Assembly (NCBI RefSeq): GCF_902705885.1
Contig: NZ_CACSIP010000033.1
Coordinates: 1 to 64,000 of the forward strand
Direction: 5' to 3'
Source: Mycolicibacterium austroafricanum
GTDB lineage: Bacteria > Actinomycetota > Actinomycetes > Mycobacteriales > Mycobacteriaceae
DNA length: 64,000 nt
The translations under genes were made by a program, and so were the position numbers. Under the pieces are notes generated by a model that ran no database searches, had not been told where the DNA came from, and was given only the letters and a program-made list of their open reading frames with translations. Below are positions 8,579-19,104 of the stretch, piece by piece; position 1 is the stretch's first letter; each line of letters begins with the position of its first letter.

Positions 8579-9615
8579 CGTACTTCCCCGCCGTACCCGC
8601 GCCCGACGCCGACACCGCGGCTGCCGCGCGGCAGCGGCAGACCCGGTTGACCAAACCGCGGGGCTCGCTGGGCCGGCTGGAAGAGCTGGCTGCGTGGGTG
8701 GCCGCCTGCCAGGGCGAATGCCCCCCGCGACAGTTCCAGCGCGCCCGGGTCGTGGTGTTCGCCGGCGATCACGGCGTGACGGCCGCGGGCGTGTCCGCAT
8801 ACCCGGCCGAGGTGACCGCGGCGATGGTGGCGAACATCGATGCCGGTGGTGCCGCGGTGAATGTGCTCGCGACGTTGGCCGGCGCCGGCGTCCGGGTCGT
8901 CGACATCGCCGTGGACACCGCAGACCCGTTGTCGCCGGCGATCGGCGTTCACCGGGTCCGCCGCGGCAGCGGCAACATCGCCGTCGAGGACGCCTTGTCG
9001 CCGACCGAGGTGGTCGAGGCCATCGAGGCGGGCCGCCGGATCGCCGACGAGGAGGTCGACGCCGGTGCGGATCTGCTGATCGCCGGCGATATGGGCATCG
9101 GCAACACCACCCCGGCGACCACCTTGGTGGCCGCGCTGACCGACACCGAACCGGTCGCAGCGGTGGGCAGGGGCACCGGCATCGACGACGCCGGCTGGGC
9201 GCGCAAGACGTCCGCTGTTCGCGACGCGCTGTACCGGACACGTCGGATCACTGCGGATCCGATTGCGTTGCTGCGGATCTGCGCCGGCGCCGACCTGGCG
9301 GCGATGACCGGATTCTGCGCTCAGGCCGCGGTCCGGCGCACCCCGGTGCTGCTCGACGGCGTCGTGGTGACCGCTGCCGCACTGGCGGCCGAACGCCTGG
9401 CGCCCGGGGCCAGGCAGTGGTGGCAGGCCGGGCACCGATCCACCGAGCCGGCGCATTCGCTGGCCCTGCGCGATCTGGACCTAGAGCCCATCGTCGAGCT
9501 CGGGATGCGGCTGGGCGAGGGCACCGGCGCGCTGGTCGCGCTGCCCGTGCTGCGCGCCGCCGTCGGCACGCTGGCATCGATGGCGACCTTCGAGGAAGCC
9601 GGAATAGACGCATGA
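8575..9615 (+). CDS. cobT: Nicotinate-nucleotide--DMB phosphoribosyltransferase
   Basis: CobT transfers ribose-5-phosphate from NaMN to 5,6-dimethylbenzimidazole, giving alpha-ribazole phosphate for the lower ligand of cobalamin. The start is the GTG at 8575 inside the upstream stop (GTGTGA); the open frame extends much further back but only antisense to the DUF3043 coding frame. Motifs: KPRGSLGRLEELA at the N-terminus, FAGDHGVTAAGVSAYP, GDMGIGNTTPATT, and the catalytic Glu segment GMRLGEGTGA near the C-terminus. At 346 residues it is close to the family length (about 350). The last four bases overlap the cobS start (ATGA). Confidence 0.95.
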   Translation: MTYFPAVPAPDADTAAAARQRQTRLTKPRGSLGRLEELAAWVAACQGECPPRQFQRARVVVFAGDHGVTAAGVSAYPAEVTAAMVANIDAGGAAVNVLATLAGAGVRVVDIAVDTADPLSPAIGVHRVRRGSGNIAVEDALSPTEVVEAIEAGRRIADEEVDAGADLLIAGDMGIGNTTPATTLVAALTDTEPVAAVGRGTGIDDAGWARKTSAVRDALYRTRRITADPIALLRICAGADLAAMTGFCAQAAVRRTPVLLDGVVVTAAALAAERLAPGARQWWQAGHRSTEPAHSLALRDLDLEPIVELGMRLGEGTGALVALPVLRAAVGTLASMATFEEAGIDA

Positions 9616-10346
9616 TCGGTTCTGTCGCAGGCGCTTTCGCGTTCGCGACGGTTCTACCGACGCCGGCCGCCCGCCGGGTGCACATCGGCCGCGGCGTGAT
9701 GACCGCGCTGCCGATCGCCGGGGCCGCTCTGGGGGCACTGGCCGCTGCCGTGCTGTGGACGGGCACGCAGGCCTTCGGTGCGGGCAGCGCGCTGGCCGGT
9801 GCACTGGCGGTGGCGGTGCTGCTGGTGGCCACCCGCGGACTGCATATCGACGGCCTGTCCGACACCGCCGACGCGCTGGGTTGTTACGGCCCGCCGGAAC
9901 GCGCGCTGGCGGTGATGCGCGACGGTTCGGCGGGGCCGTTCGGCGTTGCGGCGGTGACGGTGACGATCGTCGTGCAGTCCCTGGCCTTCGCCCAGACCCA
10001 CTGGCCGGCGGTGTTCGTCGCTGTCCTGGCGGGTCGGGTCGCAGCGGTCGCCGCGTGCCGCCGCTCGGTCCCGGCGGCGCAGGGCAGCGCCCTGGGCGGG
10101 CAGGTGGCCGGTACCCAGCCGGCGTGGGTGGTGGCCGCGTGGGTGTGCGCGGTCGCCGGCCTGGCGGTCCCGGTGGGTGCGCAGCTGTGGCAGGGACCGC
10201 TGGTGGTGCTGATCGCGCTCGGGTGCAGCGCCGCGCTGGTGGCGCACTGCGTGCGGCGGTTCGGCGGTGTCACCGGTGACGTGCTGGGGGCCGCTGTGGA
10301 GGTGACGACGACGGTCGCCGCCGTCGGATTGGCGATCGGCGGCTAG
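9612..10346 (+). CDS. cobS: Adenosylcobinamide-GDP ribazoletransferase (cobalamin synthase)
   Basis: CobS joins adenosylcobinamide-GDP to alpha-ribazole(-phosphate) at the membrane. The start ATG lies in the ATGA overlap with the cobT stop. The 244-residue protein is almost entirely hydrophobic, with about six or seven helices. It carries the family signature HIDGLSDTADALGCYGPPERALAVMRDG, whose acidic residues bind metal (positions about 78-105). GDVLGAAVEVTTTVA near the C-terminus is the second conserved acidic segment. With cobT it supplies the last assembly steps; the other cobalamin genes are not in the window. Confidence 0.94.
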   Translation: MIGSVAGAFAFATVLPTPAARRVHIGRGVMTALPIAGAALGALAAAVLWTGTQAFGAGSALAGALAVAVLLVATRGLHIDGLSDTADALGCYGPPERALAVMRDGSAGPFGVAAVTVTIVVQSLAFAQTHWPAVFVAVLAGRVAAVAACRRSVPAAQGSALGGQVAGTQPAWVVAAWVCAVAGLAVPVGAQLWQGPLVVLIALGCSAALVAHCVRRFGGVTGDVLGAAVEVTTTVAAVGLAIGG

Positions 10347-10365
10347 GACCTCTCTGGGACCTCGC

Positions 10366-11469
10366 CTAGGAGAGCGTGGCCATCCACCCGTGCGTGTCGG
10401 CGAAGGTGCCCCGCTGGATACCGGTCAACGTGTCGCGCAGCGCCATGGTGATCTCCCCGGGCTCACCATCGGCGACGGTGAACTCGCCTTCGGTGTGCTT
10501 GACGTGCGACACCGGGGTGATGACGGCGGCGGTGCCGCACGCGAACACCTCGGTGATCTCACCGGCGGCGGCCTTCTTCTGCCATTCGTCGACGTCGATC
10601 TTGCGTTCCTCGACCGCGAAGCCCGCGTCAGTTGCCAACTGCAGCAGCGAGTCCCGGGTGATACCGGGCAACAGCGAACCGGACAGCTCCGGGGTGACCA
10701 GCCGGGCGGTGCCGCCGCTGCCGAACACGAAGAACAGGTTCATCCCACCCATTTCCTCGACGTAGCGGCGTTCGGTCGCGTCCAGCCACACCACCTGGTC
10801 ACACCCCTGCTCGGCTGCTTCGGCCTGCGCCAGCAGCGAGGCGGCGTAGTTGCCGCCGAACTTCGCCGCGCCGGTGCCGCCGGGGCTGGCCCGCACGTAC
10901 TCGGTGGACAACCACACGCTGACGGGCTTGATACCCCGCGGGAAGTAGGCACCCGCGGGTGAGCCGAGAACCAGGTAGCGGTATTCGTTGGCCGGCCGGA
11001 CCCCCAGCCCGGGTTCGGTGGCGAAGATGAACGGCCGCAGATAGAGCGATTCCTCACCGCCCGCGGGCGGCACCCAGGCGGCGTCGACCGCGATCAGCTG
11101 CCGCAGCGACTCGATGAACAACTCCTCCGGCAGCTCGGGGATGGCAAGCCGGCGCGCCGATCTCCGCAACCGGGCGGCATTGGCTTCGGGACGGAACGAG
11201 ACGATGGATCCATCGCCCCAGCGGTAGGCCTTCAGCCCCTCGAAAACCTCCTGCGCGTAGTGCAGGACGATGGCCGACGGATCCAATTCGATGGGTCCGT
11301 ACGGAAGCACCTGCCGGTCGTGCCACCCACGGTCGGCGCTGTAGGCGACCGACACCATGTGGTCGGTGTGGAACTTCCCGAAACCCGGGCTGGCCAGGAT
11401 CTCGGCACGTACCTCATCGCTCGCCGGAGTCGCATTGCGATCGACGGTGAACTCGAGGCCTTCAGTCAT
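10366..11469 (-). CDS. ilvE: Branched-chain amino acid aminotransferase
   Basis: The 367-residue fold-type IV PLP aminotransferase performs the last step of leucine, isoleucine and valine synthesis, or the first of their breakdown. The start is the ATG at 11469 (MTEGLEFTVDRN); the longer open frame upstream is antisense to gcvT. The segment CGTAAVITPVSHV and the substrate-loop YLRPFIFATEPGLGV identify the class. The Schiff-base Lys is expected in GTGAAKFGGNYAASLLAQ (about residue 204). EEMGGMNLFFVF carries the PLP-binding Glu. It converges with cobS and shares orientation with gcvT, 32 bases downstream of that gene's stop. Confidence 0.95.
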   Translation of the reverse strand: MTEGLEFTVDRNATPASDEVRAEILASPGFGKFHTDHMVSVAYSADRGWHDRQVLPYGPIELDPSAIVLHYAQEVFEGLKAYRWGDGSIVSFRPEANAARLRRSARRLAIPELPEELFIESLRQLIAVDAAWVPPAGGEESLYLRPFIFATEPGLGVRPANEYRYLVLGSPAGAYFPRGIKPVSVWLSTEYVRASPGGTGAAKFGGNYAASLLAQAEAAEQGCDQVVWLDATERRYVEEMGGMNLFFVFGSGGTARLVTPELSGSLLPGITRDSLLQLATDAGFAVEERKIDVDEWQKKAAAGEITEVFACGTAAVITPVSHVKHTEGEFTVADGEPGEITMALRDTLTGIQRGTFADTHGWMATLS

Positions 11470-11501
11470 GAAAGCGATTGTATAACCGGGGGCCAGCGGA
11501 T

Positions 11502-12599
11502 TTAGCGGGTCCGGGTGTCGACGAACGGCGGCTTGACGACTTCGCATTCGATCATCCGTCCGCGCACGTCGACGGCGACCCGTTGACCGTCGGCGATCCC
11601 GGCTGCGGTGTCGATCAGAGCGAGCGCGATGCCGACTTTCAGTGTCGGAGAAAAGGTTCCCGACGTGGTGATGCCGATCGGCGTCTGCCCGTCGAGAACC
11701 GTCTGGTCGCCGCGCAGCACGCCCCGCCCGAGTGCCCGCAGACCCCGCAGTGTCCGTCGTGGACCGGCTTCCTTCTCCGCCAGCAGCGCGTCGCGGCCCC
11801 AGAACGCATCCTTCTTCCACCCGACTGCCCAACCGCAGCGCGCCTGCAGCGGGGAGATGTCCAGTGACAGCTCGTGGCCGTGCAGCGGATAGCCCATCTC
11901 GGTGCGCAGCGTGTCGCGCGCTCCCAGCCCGGCAGGCTGGCCGCCGGCCGCGGTGACGGCCTCGACCAGCGCGTCGAACACCACCGCCGCCTGATCCCAG
12001 TCCGGCAGCAACTCGTAGCCGTGCTCGCCGGTGTAACCGGTGCGGCACACCCGGACGTCGACCCCGCCGAACACCGCGTCGGCATAGCCCATGTAGTCCA
12101 TGTCGGTGGGCAGCCCGAGCCCGCCGACAACCTCGGCCGACCTGGGCCCCTGCACGGCCAGAACGGCGCGTGAGCGGTGCTCGTCGGTGACGGTGACGCC
12201 GTCGGGCGCGCGCTCGGCCAGCGCGGCGACCACGGCGGCGGTGTTGGCGGCGTTGGGGACCAGGAAGATCTCGTCGTCGGAGACGTAGTAGGCGATCAGA
12301 TCGTCGATCACGCCGCCCGAGTCGGTGCAGCACAGCGTGTACTGCGCCTTGCCCGGCCCGATACGGCGCAGGTCGTTGGTGAACGCGGAGTTGACGAACT
12401 CCGCCGCCCCCGGACCTTTCACCAGCGCTTTTCCGAGGTGGCTGACGTCGAACAGACCCACCGCGCTGCGAGTGGCGTTGTGTTCGGCGACGGTGCCGGC
12501 GTAGGACACGGGCATCAGCCAGCCGCCGAACTCGGCGAAGCTCGCGCCGAGTTCGCGGTGACGGTTCTCCAGGGGGCCGGCCAGCAGGTTGTCACTCAC
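11502..12599 (-). CDS. gcvT: Aminomethyltransferase (glycine cleavage T protein)
   Basis: GcvT takes the aminomethyl group from lipoylated H protein, giving 5,10-methylene-THF and ammonia. Family blocks are ELGASFAEFGGWLMPVSY, GLFDVSHLGK, LRTEMGYPLHGHEL (the Arg-rich folate site) and the late TSGTFSPTLKVGIAL. The start is taken as GTG at 12599 (MSDNLLAGPLENRH) by similarity to Rv2211c; a GTG four codons upstream is also open and neither has a clear ribosome site, so the mRNA may be leaderless. The lipoate genes and dlaT in this window make the cofactor this system needs, although gcvH and gcvP are elsewhere. Confidence 0.93.
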   Translation of the reverse strand: MSDNLLAGPLENRHRELGASFAEFGGWLMPVSYAGTVAEHNATRSAVGLFDVSHLGKALVKGPGAAEFVNSAFTNDLRRIGPGKAQYTLCCTDSGGVIDDLIAYYVSDDEIFLVPNAANTAAVVAALAERAPDGVTVTDEHRSRAVLAVQGPRSAEVVGGLGLPTDMDYMGYADAVFGGVDVRVCRTGYTGEHGYELLPDWDQAAVVFDALVEAVTAAGGQPAGLGARDTLRTEMGYPLHGHELSLDISPLQARCGWAVGWKKDAFWGRDALLAEKEAGPRRTLRGLRALGRGVLRGDQTVLDGQTPIGITTSGTFSPTLKVGIALALIDTAAGIADGQRVAVDVRGRMIECEVVKPPFVDTRTR

Positions 12600-12640
12600 G
12601 CCGAACCACACTAGTAGCCCAGTGGTTAGGGTGAATCCCC

Positions 12641-14167
12641 GTGAGCACTCCAGCGGGTTACCAGCCCCCCTCCGTCGCCGTCGCGACCGCCCTGCCCAAG
12701 CGCAACGTCGATTCTTCGGTCCTGATCGTGCCGGTCGTCACCGCCGGTGACGACGAGGAGGCGAAGGCTCAGGTGGTCGCCAGCCCGTACCTCGACGCCG
12801 AGGCCGTCGGCGCGATCGAGGTGGCGCTCAAGGCGCTGGGCGCCAAGGGCGGCTCCGAACAGGTCACCCGGGTGGTGGCGCCGTCGCTGCCGGTGAGCAG
12901 TGTGCTGGCGGTCGGGTTGGGCAAGAACCGCGACAGCTGGTCGGCGGAGACGATCCGGCGGGCTGCCGGTGTGGCTGCACGCTCACTGACCGGTGTGGAG
13001 ACTGTTTTCACCACGCTGTCGGATCTCGATCTCGAGGCGGCGGTCGAGGGGCTGATCCTGGGCGCCTACCGGTTCACCGACTTCCGCAGCGCCAAGTCCG
13101 CTCCGAAAGACCGGGGGTTGCGCAAGATCACGGCGCTGACCCCGGACACGAAGTCGCCGACCAAGGAGACCGCCGCCCGGGCGGAGGCGATCGCGTCGGC
13201 TGTCGCGATCGCGCGGGATTTTGTGAACACCCCGCCCAGCCACCTCTTCCCGGCCGAATTCGCCAACCGGGCAAAGGCTTTGGGTGAGGCGTCCGGCCTG
13301 GAGGTCGAAGTGCTCGACGAGAAGACTCTCGCCAAGGAGGGCTACGGCGGGGTCGTCGGAGTCGGCAAGGGCTCGTCACGGCCACCGCGTCTGGTGCGGC
13401 TGACCCACAAGGGCGGGAAGGGCAAGAAGCCGAAGAAGGTCGCGCTGGTCGGCAAGGGCATCACCTTCGACACCGGCGGCATCTCGATCAAGCCGGCCGC
13501 GAACATGCACCACATGACCTCGGACATGGGCGGCGCAGCGGCCGTCATCGCGACGGTGGTGCTGGCGGCACGGCAGCAACTGCCGGTCGACGTGATCGCC
13601 ACCGTGCCGATGGCCGAGAACATGCCCTCGTCCACTGCCCAGCGCCCCGGGGACGTGTTGACCCAGTACGGCGGCATCACCGTCGAGGTGCTCAACACCG
13701 ACGCGGAGGGCCGGTTGGTGCTGGCGGACGCGATCGTGCGGGCGTGTGAGGACGGACCCGACTACCTGATCGAGACCTCGACGCTGACGGGCGCGCAGAC
13801 GGTGGCGTTGGGCACCCGCACCCCCGGGGTGATGGGCAGCGAGGAGTTCCGTGACCGCGTCGCCGAGATCTCCCAGGGGGTCGGCGAGAACGGCTGGGCA
13901 ATGCCGCTGCCCGAGGAGCTCAAGGACGACCTGAAGTCGACGGTCGCCGATCTGGCCAATGTCAGCGGCTCCCGCTACGCCGGCATGTTGGTGGCGGGCA
14001 CCTATCTGCGGGAGTTCGTCGCTGACGGCGTCCAGTGGGCGCACATCGACGTCGCGGCCCCCGCGTACAACTCCAGCGGGCCGTGGGGCTACACCCCCAA
14101 AGGCGGAACGGGGGTGCCGACGCGCACCATGTTCGCGGTGCTCGAGGACATCTGCGAGAACGGTTGA
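12641..14167 (+). CDS. pepB: Leucyl aminopeptidase (M17 family)
   Basis: The 508-residue M17 metallo-aminopeptidase removes N-terminal residues in the cytoplasm as a hexamer. The C-terminal catalytic domain (from about residue 175) carries the metal/catalytic Lys block GKGITFDTGGISIKPA and the signature NTDAEGRLVLADA, with Asp and Glu metal ligands and the catalytic Arg. The weakly conserved N-terminal domain covers residues 1-160. The start GTG at 12641 (MSTPAGYQPPSV) lies 41 bases from the divergent gcvT start, so both promoters share a very short region. Corresponds to Rv2213 (pepB). Confidence 0.95.
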   Translation: MSTPAGYQPPSVAVATALPKRNVDSSVLIVPVVTAGDDEEAKAQVVASPYLDAEAVGAIEVALKALGAKGGSEQVTRVVAPSLPVSSVLAVGLGKNRDSWSAETIRRAAGVAARSLTGVETVFTTLSDLDLEAAVEGLILGAYRFTDFRSAKSAPKDRGLRKITALTPDTKSPTKETAARAEAIASAVAIARDFVNTPPSHLFPAEFANRAKALGEASGLEVEVLDEKTLAKEGYGGVVGVGKGSSRPPRLVRLTHKGGKGKKPKKVALVGKGITFDTGGISIKPAANMHHMTSDMGGAAAVIATVVLAARQQLPVDVIATVPMAENMPSSTAQRPGDVLTQYGGITVEVLNTDAEGRLVLADAIVRACEDGPDYLIETSTLTGAQTVALGTRTPGVMGSEEFRDRVAEISQGVGENGWAMPLPEELKDDLKSTVADLANVSGSRYAGMLVAGTYLREFVADGVQWAHIDVAAPAYNSSGPWGYTPKGGTGVPTRTMFAVLEDICENG

Positions 14168-14172
14168 GGGCG

Positions 14173-15813
14173 CTACAGGACGTTTCCGCCGCGCGCCCCG
14201 CTGCGCATCGCCGGCGGCGCCGCATGGGCGAGGCCGTAGAGGACGTACGCCTCCGGGGTGACCGGCCGGATCGCCTTGTTCGACTTCACCGCGGCGACGA
14301 TGGCCTTGGCGACCTTCTCCGGACCGTACCGGCGCACCCCGAATCCTCTCCGTGCCCGGCCGCGGACCTTCTCGGCGTCGTGGCTGCGGGCCTCCGGTAG
14401 CGAGAAGCGGGTGGTCTCGACGATGTTGGTCCCGATGACGCCGGGACAGATGGTGGTCAGCCCGATGCCGGCCGAATCCAGTTCGGCACGTAGACAATCG
14501 GAGAACATGTAGACCGCCGCCTTGGATGTGCAGTAGGCGTTCATCACGTTGACCGGGGTGTAGGACGCCATCGACGCGACGTTGACGATGTGGCCTCCGG
14601 TCCCGCGCTCGGCGAGGCGTGTGGCGAATGACCTACAGCCGTTGACCACACCGCCGAAGTTGATGTCGAGCACCCGGTCGAACTCCTCGGCCGGGGTGTC
14701 GAGGAAGAATCCGGCGTGTCCCACACCCGCGTTGTTGACCACGATGTCGGGCACCCCGTGCTCGGTGCACACCCGTTCGGCGAAGTTCTCGACCGCCGCC
14801 GCGTCGGCGACGTCGACGGTGTAGCTGGGCGCCTGCGCACCGACCGCGGCGAGCAGCCGGGCGGTTTCGTCGAGCGCGGGTTGGTCGACATCACTGATCA
14901 CCACGTCGGCGCCGTCGCGGGCGAACGCCAGCGCGGTCTCACGGCCGATGCCGCTACCCGCGCCGGTGACCGAGACCAGCATGTCGCCGAATGGCTTACG
15001 GAGGCGGCCGACCTGTGCCCGCAACAGCTCCCGCGCGGCCGGAGCACCTTCGAGATGGTCGACGAGTTGAGCGACCGATCGTGCGAGCACCTGCGGATGG
15101 GAGGTGGGTGACCCGTGTCCGGCCTTGATGTCGCGACGCCACAACTGCGGCACCCAGCCCGCGACGTCGTCGTAGAAGTGCGGCCGGATGTAGGGGTCGA
15201 GGGTGTTGACGATGAGCTGCACCGGCACCTCGACGCTGAGCTCGCGAGGCGCTGTCCGGGCGCCGGCGACGGTGCCCACGAAGTTGGCGCGGTACATCTT
15301 CACCGGCACCGACCGGGGCAGCGCCGCCGCCAGCGTGGCGAGCTGGCCCAGCCCCCGCAGGAACCGCCGCGGGCGATACGGCCGGCTCAGCGTGTCGACG
15401 ATGTAGCGGTTCACGTGATGGTGGCTCGGCCCCGAGACGGAGGTCAGCGACGCGACCCGGTCGGCGGAACCGGGTCGGGTGAGGAACTCCCAGACCCCGG
15501 TCGAGCCCCAGTCGTGGGCCAGGACATGCACGGCACTGCCCGGGGACACGTCGTCGATGACGGCGGCGAAGTCATCGGCGAAACGTTGCATCGTGTAGGC
15601 CGAGGTCGCTTTGGGGGCAGTGGAATCGCCGGCGCCGCGGTTGTCGTAGCGGATGATCCGGTACCTGGCCTCGAGCAGTGGCACCACCGAATCCCACACG
15701 CGGTGGGTGTCGGGATGCCCGTGCGCCAGCACCAGGGTCGGCCCATTCGCACTGCCTTCTTCGTGGACCGCGATACGCACACCATCGCTGGTCTCGACAA
15801 ACCGCCGCGTCAT
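14173..15813 (-). CDS. ephD: EphD-type fusion: alpha/beta hydrolase plus short-chain dehydrogenase
   Basis: The 546-residue product joins two enzymes. Residues 1-270 form an epoxide-hydrolase-type alpha/beta fold, with the oxyanion segment HGHPDTHRVWD and nucleophile elbow AHDWGS (Asp nucleophile). Residues 285-546 form an SDR, with NAD(P)-binding TGAGSGIG, NNAG and active-site Tyr/Lys in AYCTSKAAV plus an upstream Ser. EphD (Rv2214c) has been linked to oxygenated mycolic acid formation. Compared with the 592-residue M. tuberculosis protein as I recall it, about 45 residues are missing from the cap region between the SRPYRPRR segment and VPVQLIVN. The start is the ATG at 15813; the frame is open further upstream but only antisense to the next gene. 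Confidence 0.92.
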   Translation of the reverse strand: MTRRFVETSDGVRIAVHEEGSANGPTLVLAHGHPDTHRVWDSVVPLLEARYRIIRYDNRGAGDSTAPKATSAYTMQRFADDFAAVIDDVSPGSAVHVLAHDWGSTGVWEFLTRPGSADRVASLTSVSGPSHHHVNRYIVDTLSRPYRPRRFLRGLGQLATLAAALPRSVPVKMYRANFVGTVAGARTAPRELSVEVPVQLIVNTLDPYIRPHFYDDVAGWVPQLWRRDIKAGHGSPTSHPQVLARSVAQLVDHLEGAPAARELLRAQVGRLRKPFGDMLVSVTGAGSGIGRETALAFARDGADVVISDVDQPALDETARLLAAVGAQAPSYTVDVADAAAVENFAERVCTEHGVPDIVVNNAGVGHAGFFLDTPAEEFDRVLDINFGGVVNGCRSFATRLAERGTGGHIVNVASMASYTPVNVMNAYCTSKAAVYMFSDCLRAELDSAGIGLTTICPGVIGTNIVETTRFSLPEARSHDAEKVRGRARRGFGVRRYGPEKVAKAIVAAVKSNKAIRPVTPEAYVLYGLAHAAPPAMRSGARGGNVL

Positions 15814-15836
15814 GACACCTCCGCGAGCGGACACTA

Positions 15837-16193
15837 CTAGCGGCCTTCCAGCTCCTCGCGTTGGGCGCGCTTGCGCTGGATCCGCCGGCGCGCGTCGTAG
15901 TCGCGCATCCGCTGCGGGTAGCCCACCTTCTGGACGTCGTACACCGGGATCTTCAACCGGTCGGACAGGCGGCGCGCCCCGGCGTCTCCCCCGGCCTTGC
16001 GCCGGGTCCATTCGCCATCAGCGGCCACCAGCACGACGGTCACCTCGGTGACAGTGGTCTTCGGTTCGACGAAGGCCTCCACGCCGATGTGCTCGGCGAC
16101 CCATTGCTGCAGGTAACGAAGATCCGCCGCCGGATCGCTTGCCGCTGCGCGACCTGCGCCACGCCGACGGCGAAGCTTGTCGAACAGTCCCAC
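15837..16193 (-). CDS. Conserved hypothetical protein, 118 aa
   Basis: A small basic protein starting MGLFDKLRRRRGAGRAAAS, with a ribosome site (GGGAAAGGAGCAACC) upstream. A central alpha/beta stretch (QQWVAEHIGVEAFVEPKT followed by TEVTVVLVAADGEWTRR) precedes a strongly charged C-terminus rich in Arg (RMRDYDARRRIQRKRAQRE). No catalytic motif, signal peptide or membrane helix is visible. It sits 23 bases upstream of ephD on the same strand, so it is probably in the ephD transcription unit. Such short proteins are often labelled oxidoreductase in mycobacterial annotations, but nothing here supports that. Confidence 0.72.
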   Translation of the reverse strand: MGLFDKLRRRRGAGRAAASDPAADLRYLQQWVAEHIGVEAFVEPKTTVTEVTVVLVAADGEWTRRKAGGDAGARRLSDRLKIPVYDVQKVGYPQRMRDYDARRRIQRKRAQREELEGR

Positions 16194-16364
16194 TTGGGGT
16201 TGCTCCTTTCCCGGCTTCCGGGCGCTCGCTGGATTTCGTGCCTCGTTTCGATAGTGCCAGAGAGTGAAGTACCCCCGTCCGCGGCGAAACGTGACAGTGG
16301 ACGTGACAGGATAGGAAGCGACACTTCAAGACCTGCGACTGACCGTGCAAGGGAGCCACGACAT

Positions 16365-18164
<1,800 letters not shown>

Positions 18165-18169
18165 CAGCA

Positions 18170-19087
18170 GTGTCGATGCCCTCAGATTCGGTCATCGCCA
18201 TCGCCGGATCCTCCGGTCTGATCGGTACCGCGCTGGTTTATGCGCTGCGCGCCACAGATCACCGGGTGCTGCGCATCGTGCGGCGCACCCCGGCGACGGC
18301 CGACGAGCTGTACTGGAATCCCGCTTCCGGCGAGTTCGATCCCGGCCTGCTCGGCGGAGTCGACGCCGTGGTCAATCTGTGCGGCGTCAACGTCGGCGAG
18401 AAGCGCTGGTCAGGAGCGTTCAAGCAGAGTCTGCGGGACAGCCGGATCGGACCGACCGAGGTGTTGTCCCACGCCGTCGTCGACGCCGGCGTGCCCGTGC
18501 TGATCAACGCGAGCGCAGTCGGTTACTACGGCGACACCGGCAACCACTCGGTGGACGAGACCGCCGCTCCGGGGAGCAATTTCCTGGCTAGGCTCACAGT
18601 GGACTGGGAGGCCGCGACCGCACCAGCCGCAGAGGCGGGTGTGCGGGTGGTGCTGACCCGCACCGGGCTGGTGATGGCTCCGTCCGGGGGCATGCTGAGC
18701 CGGCTCAAGCCGCTGTTCCTGCTGGGCCTCGGCGCGAGGTTGGGCAATGGTCGCCAGTATCTGCCGTGGATCAGCCTCGAGGACCAGGTGCGTGCGTTGC
18801 TGTTCGCGATCACCCACGACGAGCTGTCCGGACCGGTCAATTTCACCGGGCCCGCGCCGGTCACCAACGCCGAGTTCACCACCGCGCTCGGCCGGACCGT
18901 GAACCGGCCGACCCCGTTGATGGTTCCCGGTTTCGCACTGCGCGCGGTGCTGGGAGAATTCGCCGAGGAGGGACTGTTGGGCGGCCAGCGCGCGATCCCC
19001 GCGGCACTGGAGCGCGCCGGTTTCCGGTTCCGCCACAACACCATCGGCGAGGCCCTGGCGTTCGCCACCGCGCCCAAAGGGCACTGA
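18170..19087 (+). CDS. TIGR01777-family NAD-dependent epimerase-like protein
   Basis: A 305-residue extended-SDR protein of the YfcH/SDR39U1 type. The nucleotide-binding segment IAIAGSSGLIGTALVYAL lies at the N-terminus, with VDAVVNLCGVNVGEKRWS and the family signature NASAVGYYGDTGNHSVDE (containing the YYG block). WISLEDQVRALLFA and GPVNFTGPAPVTNAEFT are the C-terminal conserved blocks. It corresponds to Rv2216 and sits 5 bases after dlaT and 17 bases before lipB, in one transcription unit with the lipoate genes. Substrate unknown. The start is GTG at 18170 or ATG at 18176. Confidence 0.88.
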   Translation: MSMPSDSVIAIAGSSGLIGTALVYALRATDHRVLRIVRRTPATADELYWNPASGEFDPGLLGGVDAVVNLCGVNVGEKRWSGAFKQSLRDSRIGPTEVLSHAVVDAGVPVLINASAVGYYGDTGNHSVDETAAPGSNFLARLTVDWEAATAPAAEAGVRVVLTRTGLVMAPSGGMLSRLKPLFLLGLGARLGNGRQYLPWISLEDQVRALLFAITHDELSGPVNFTGPAPVTNAEFTTALGRTVNRPTPLMVPGFALRAVLGEFAEEGLLGGQRAIPAALERAGFRFRHNTIGEALAFATAPKGH

Positions 19088-19104
19088 GGAGTACCGTCGA
19101 CCTG

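Noticed and set aside
6980..9241. A 753-codon open frame on the minus strand
   Set aside because: It is Arg/Pro/Ser-rich and antisense to the glycerate kinase, DUF3043 and cobT frames; it is an artefact of high G/C third positions.
15837..16193. Oxidoreductase function for the 118-aa protein
   Set aside because: No cofactor-binding or catalytic motif is visible, so it is left as hypothetical.
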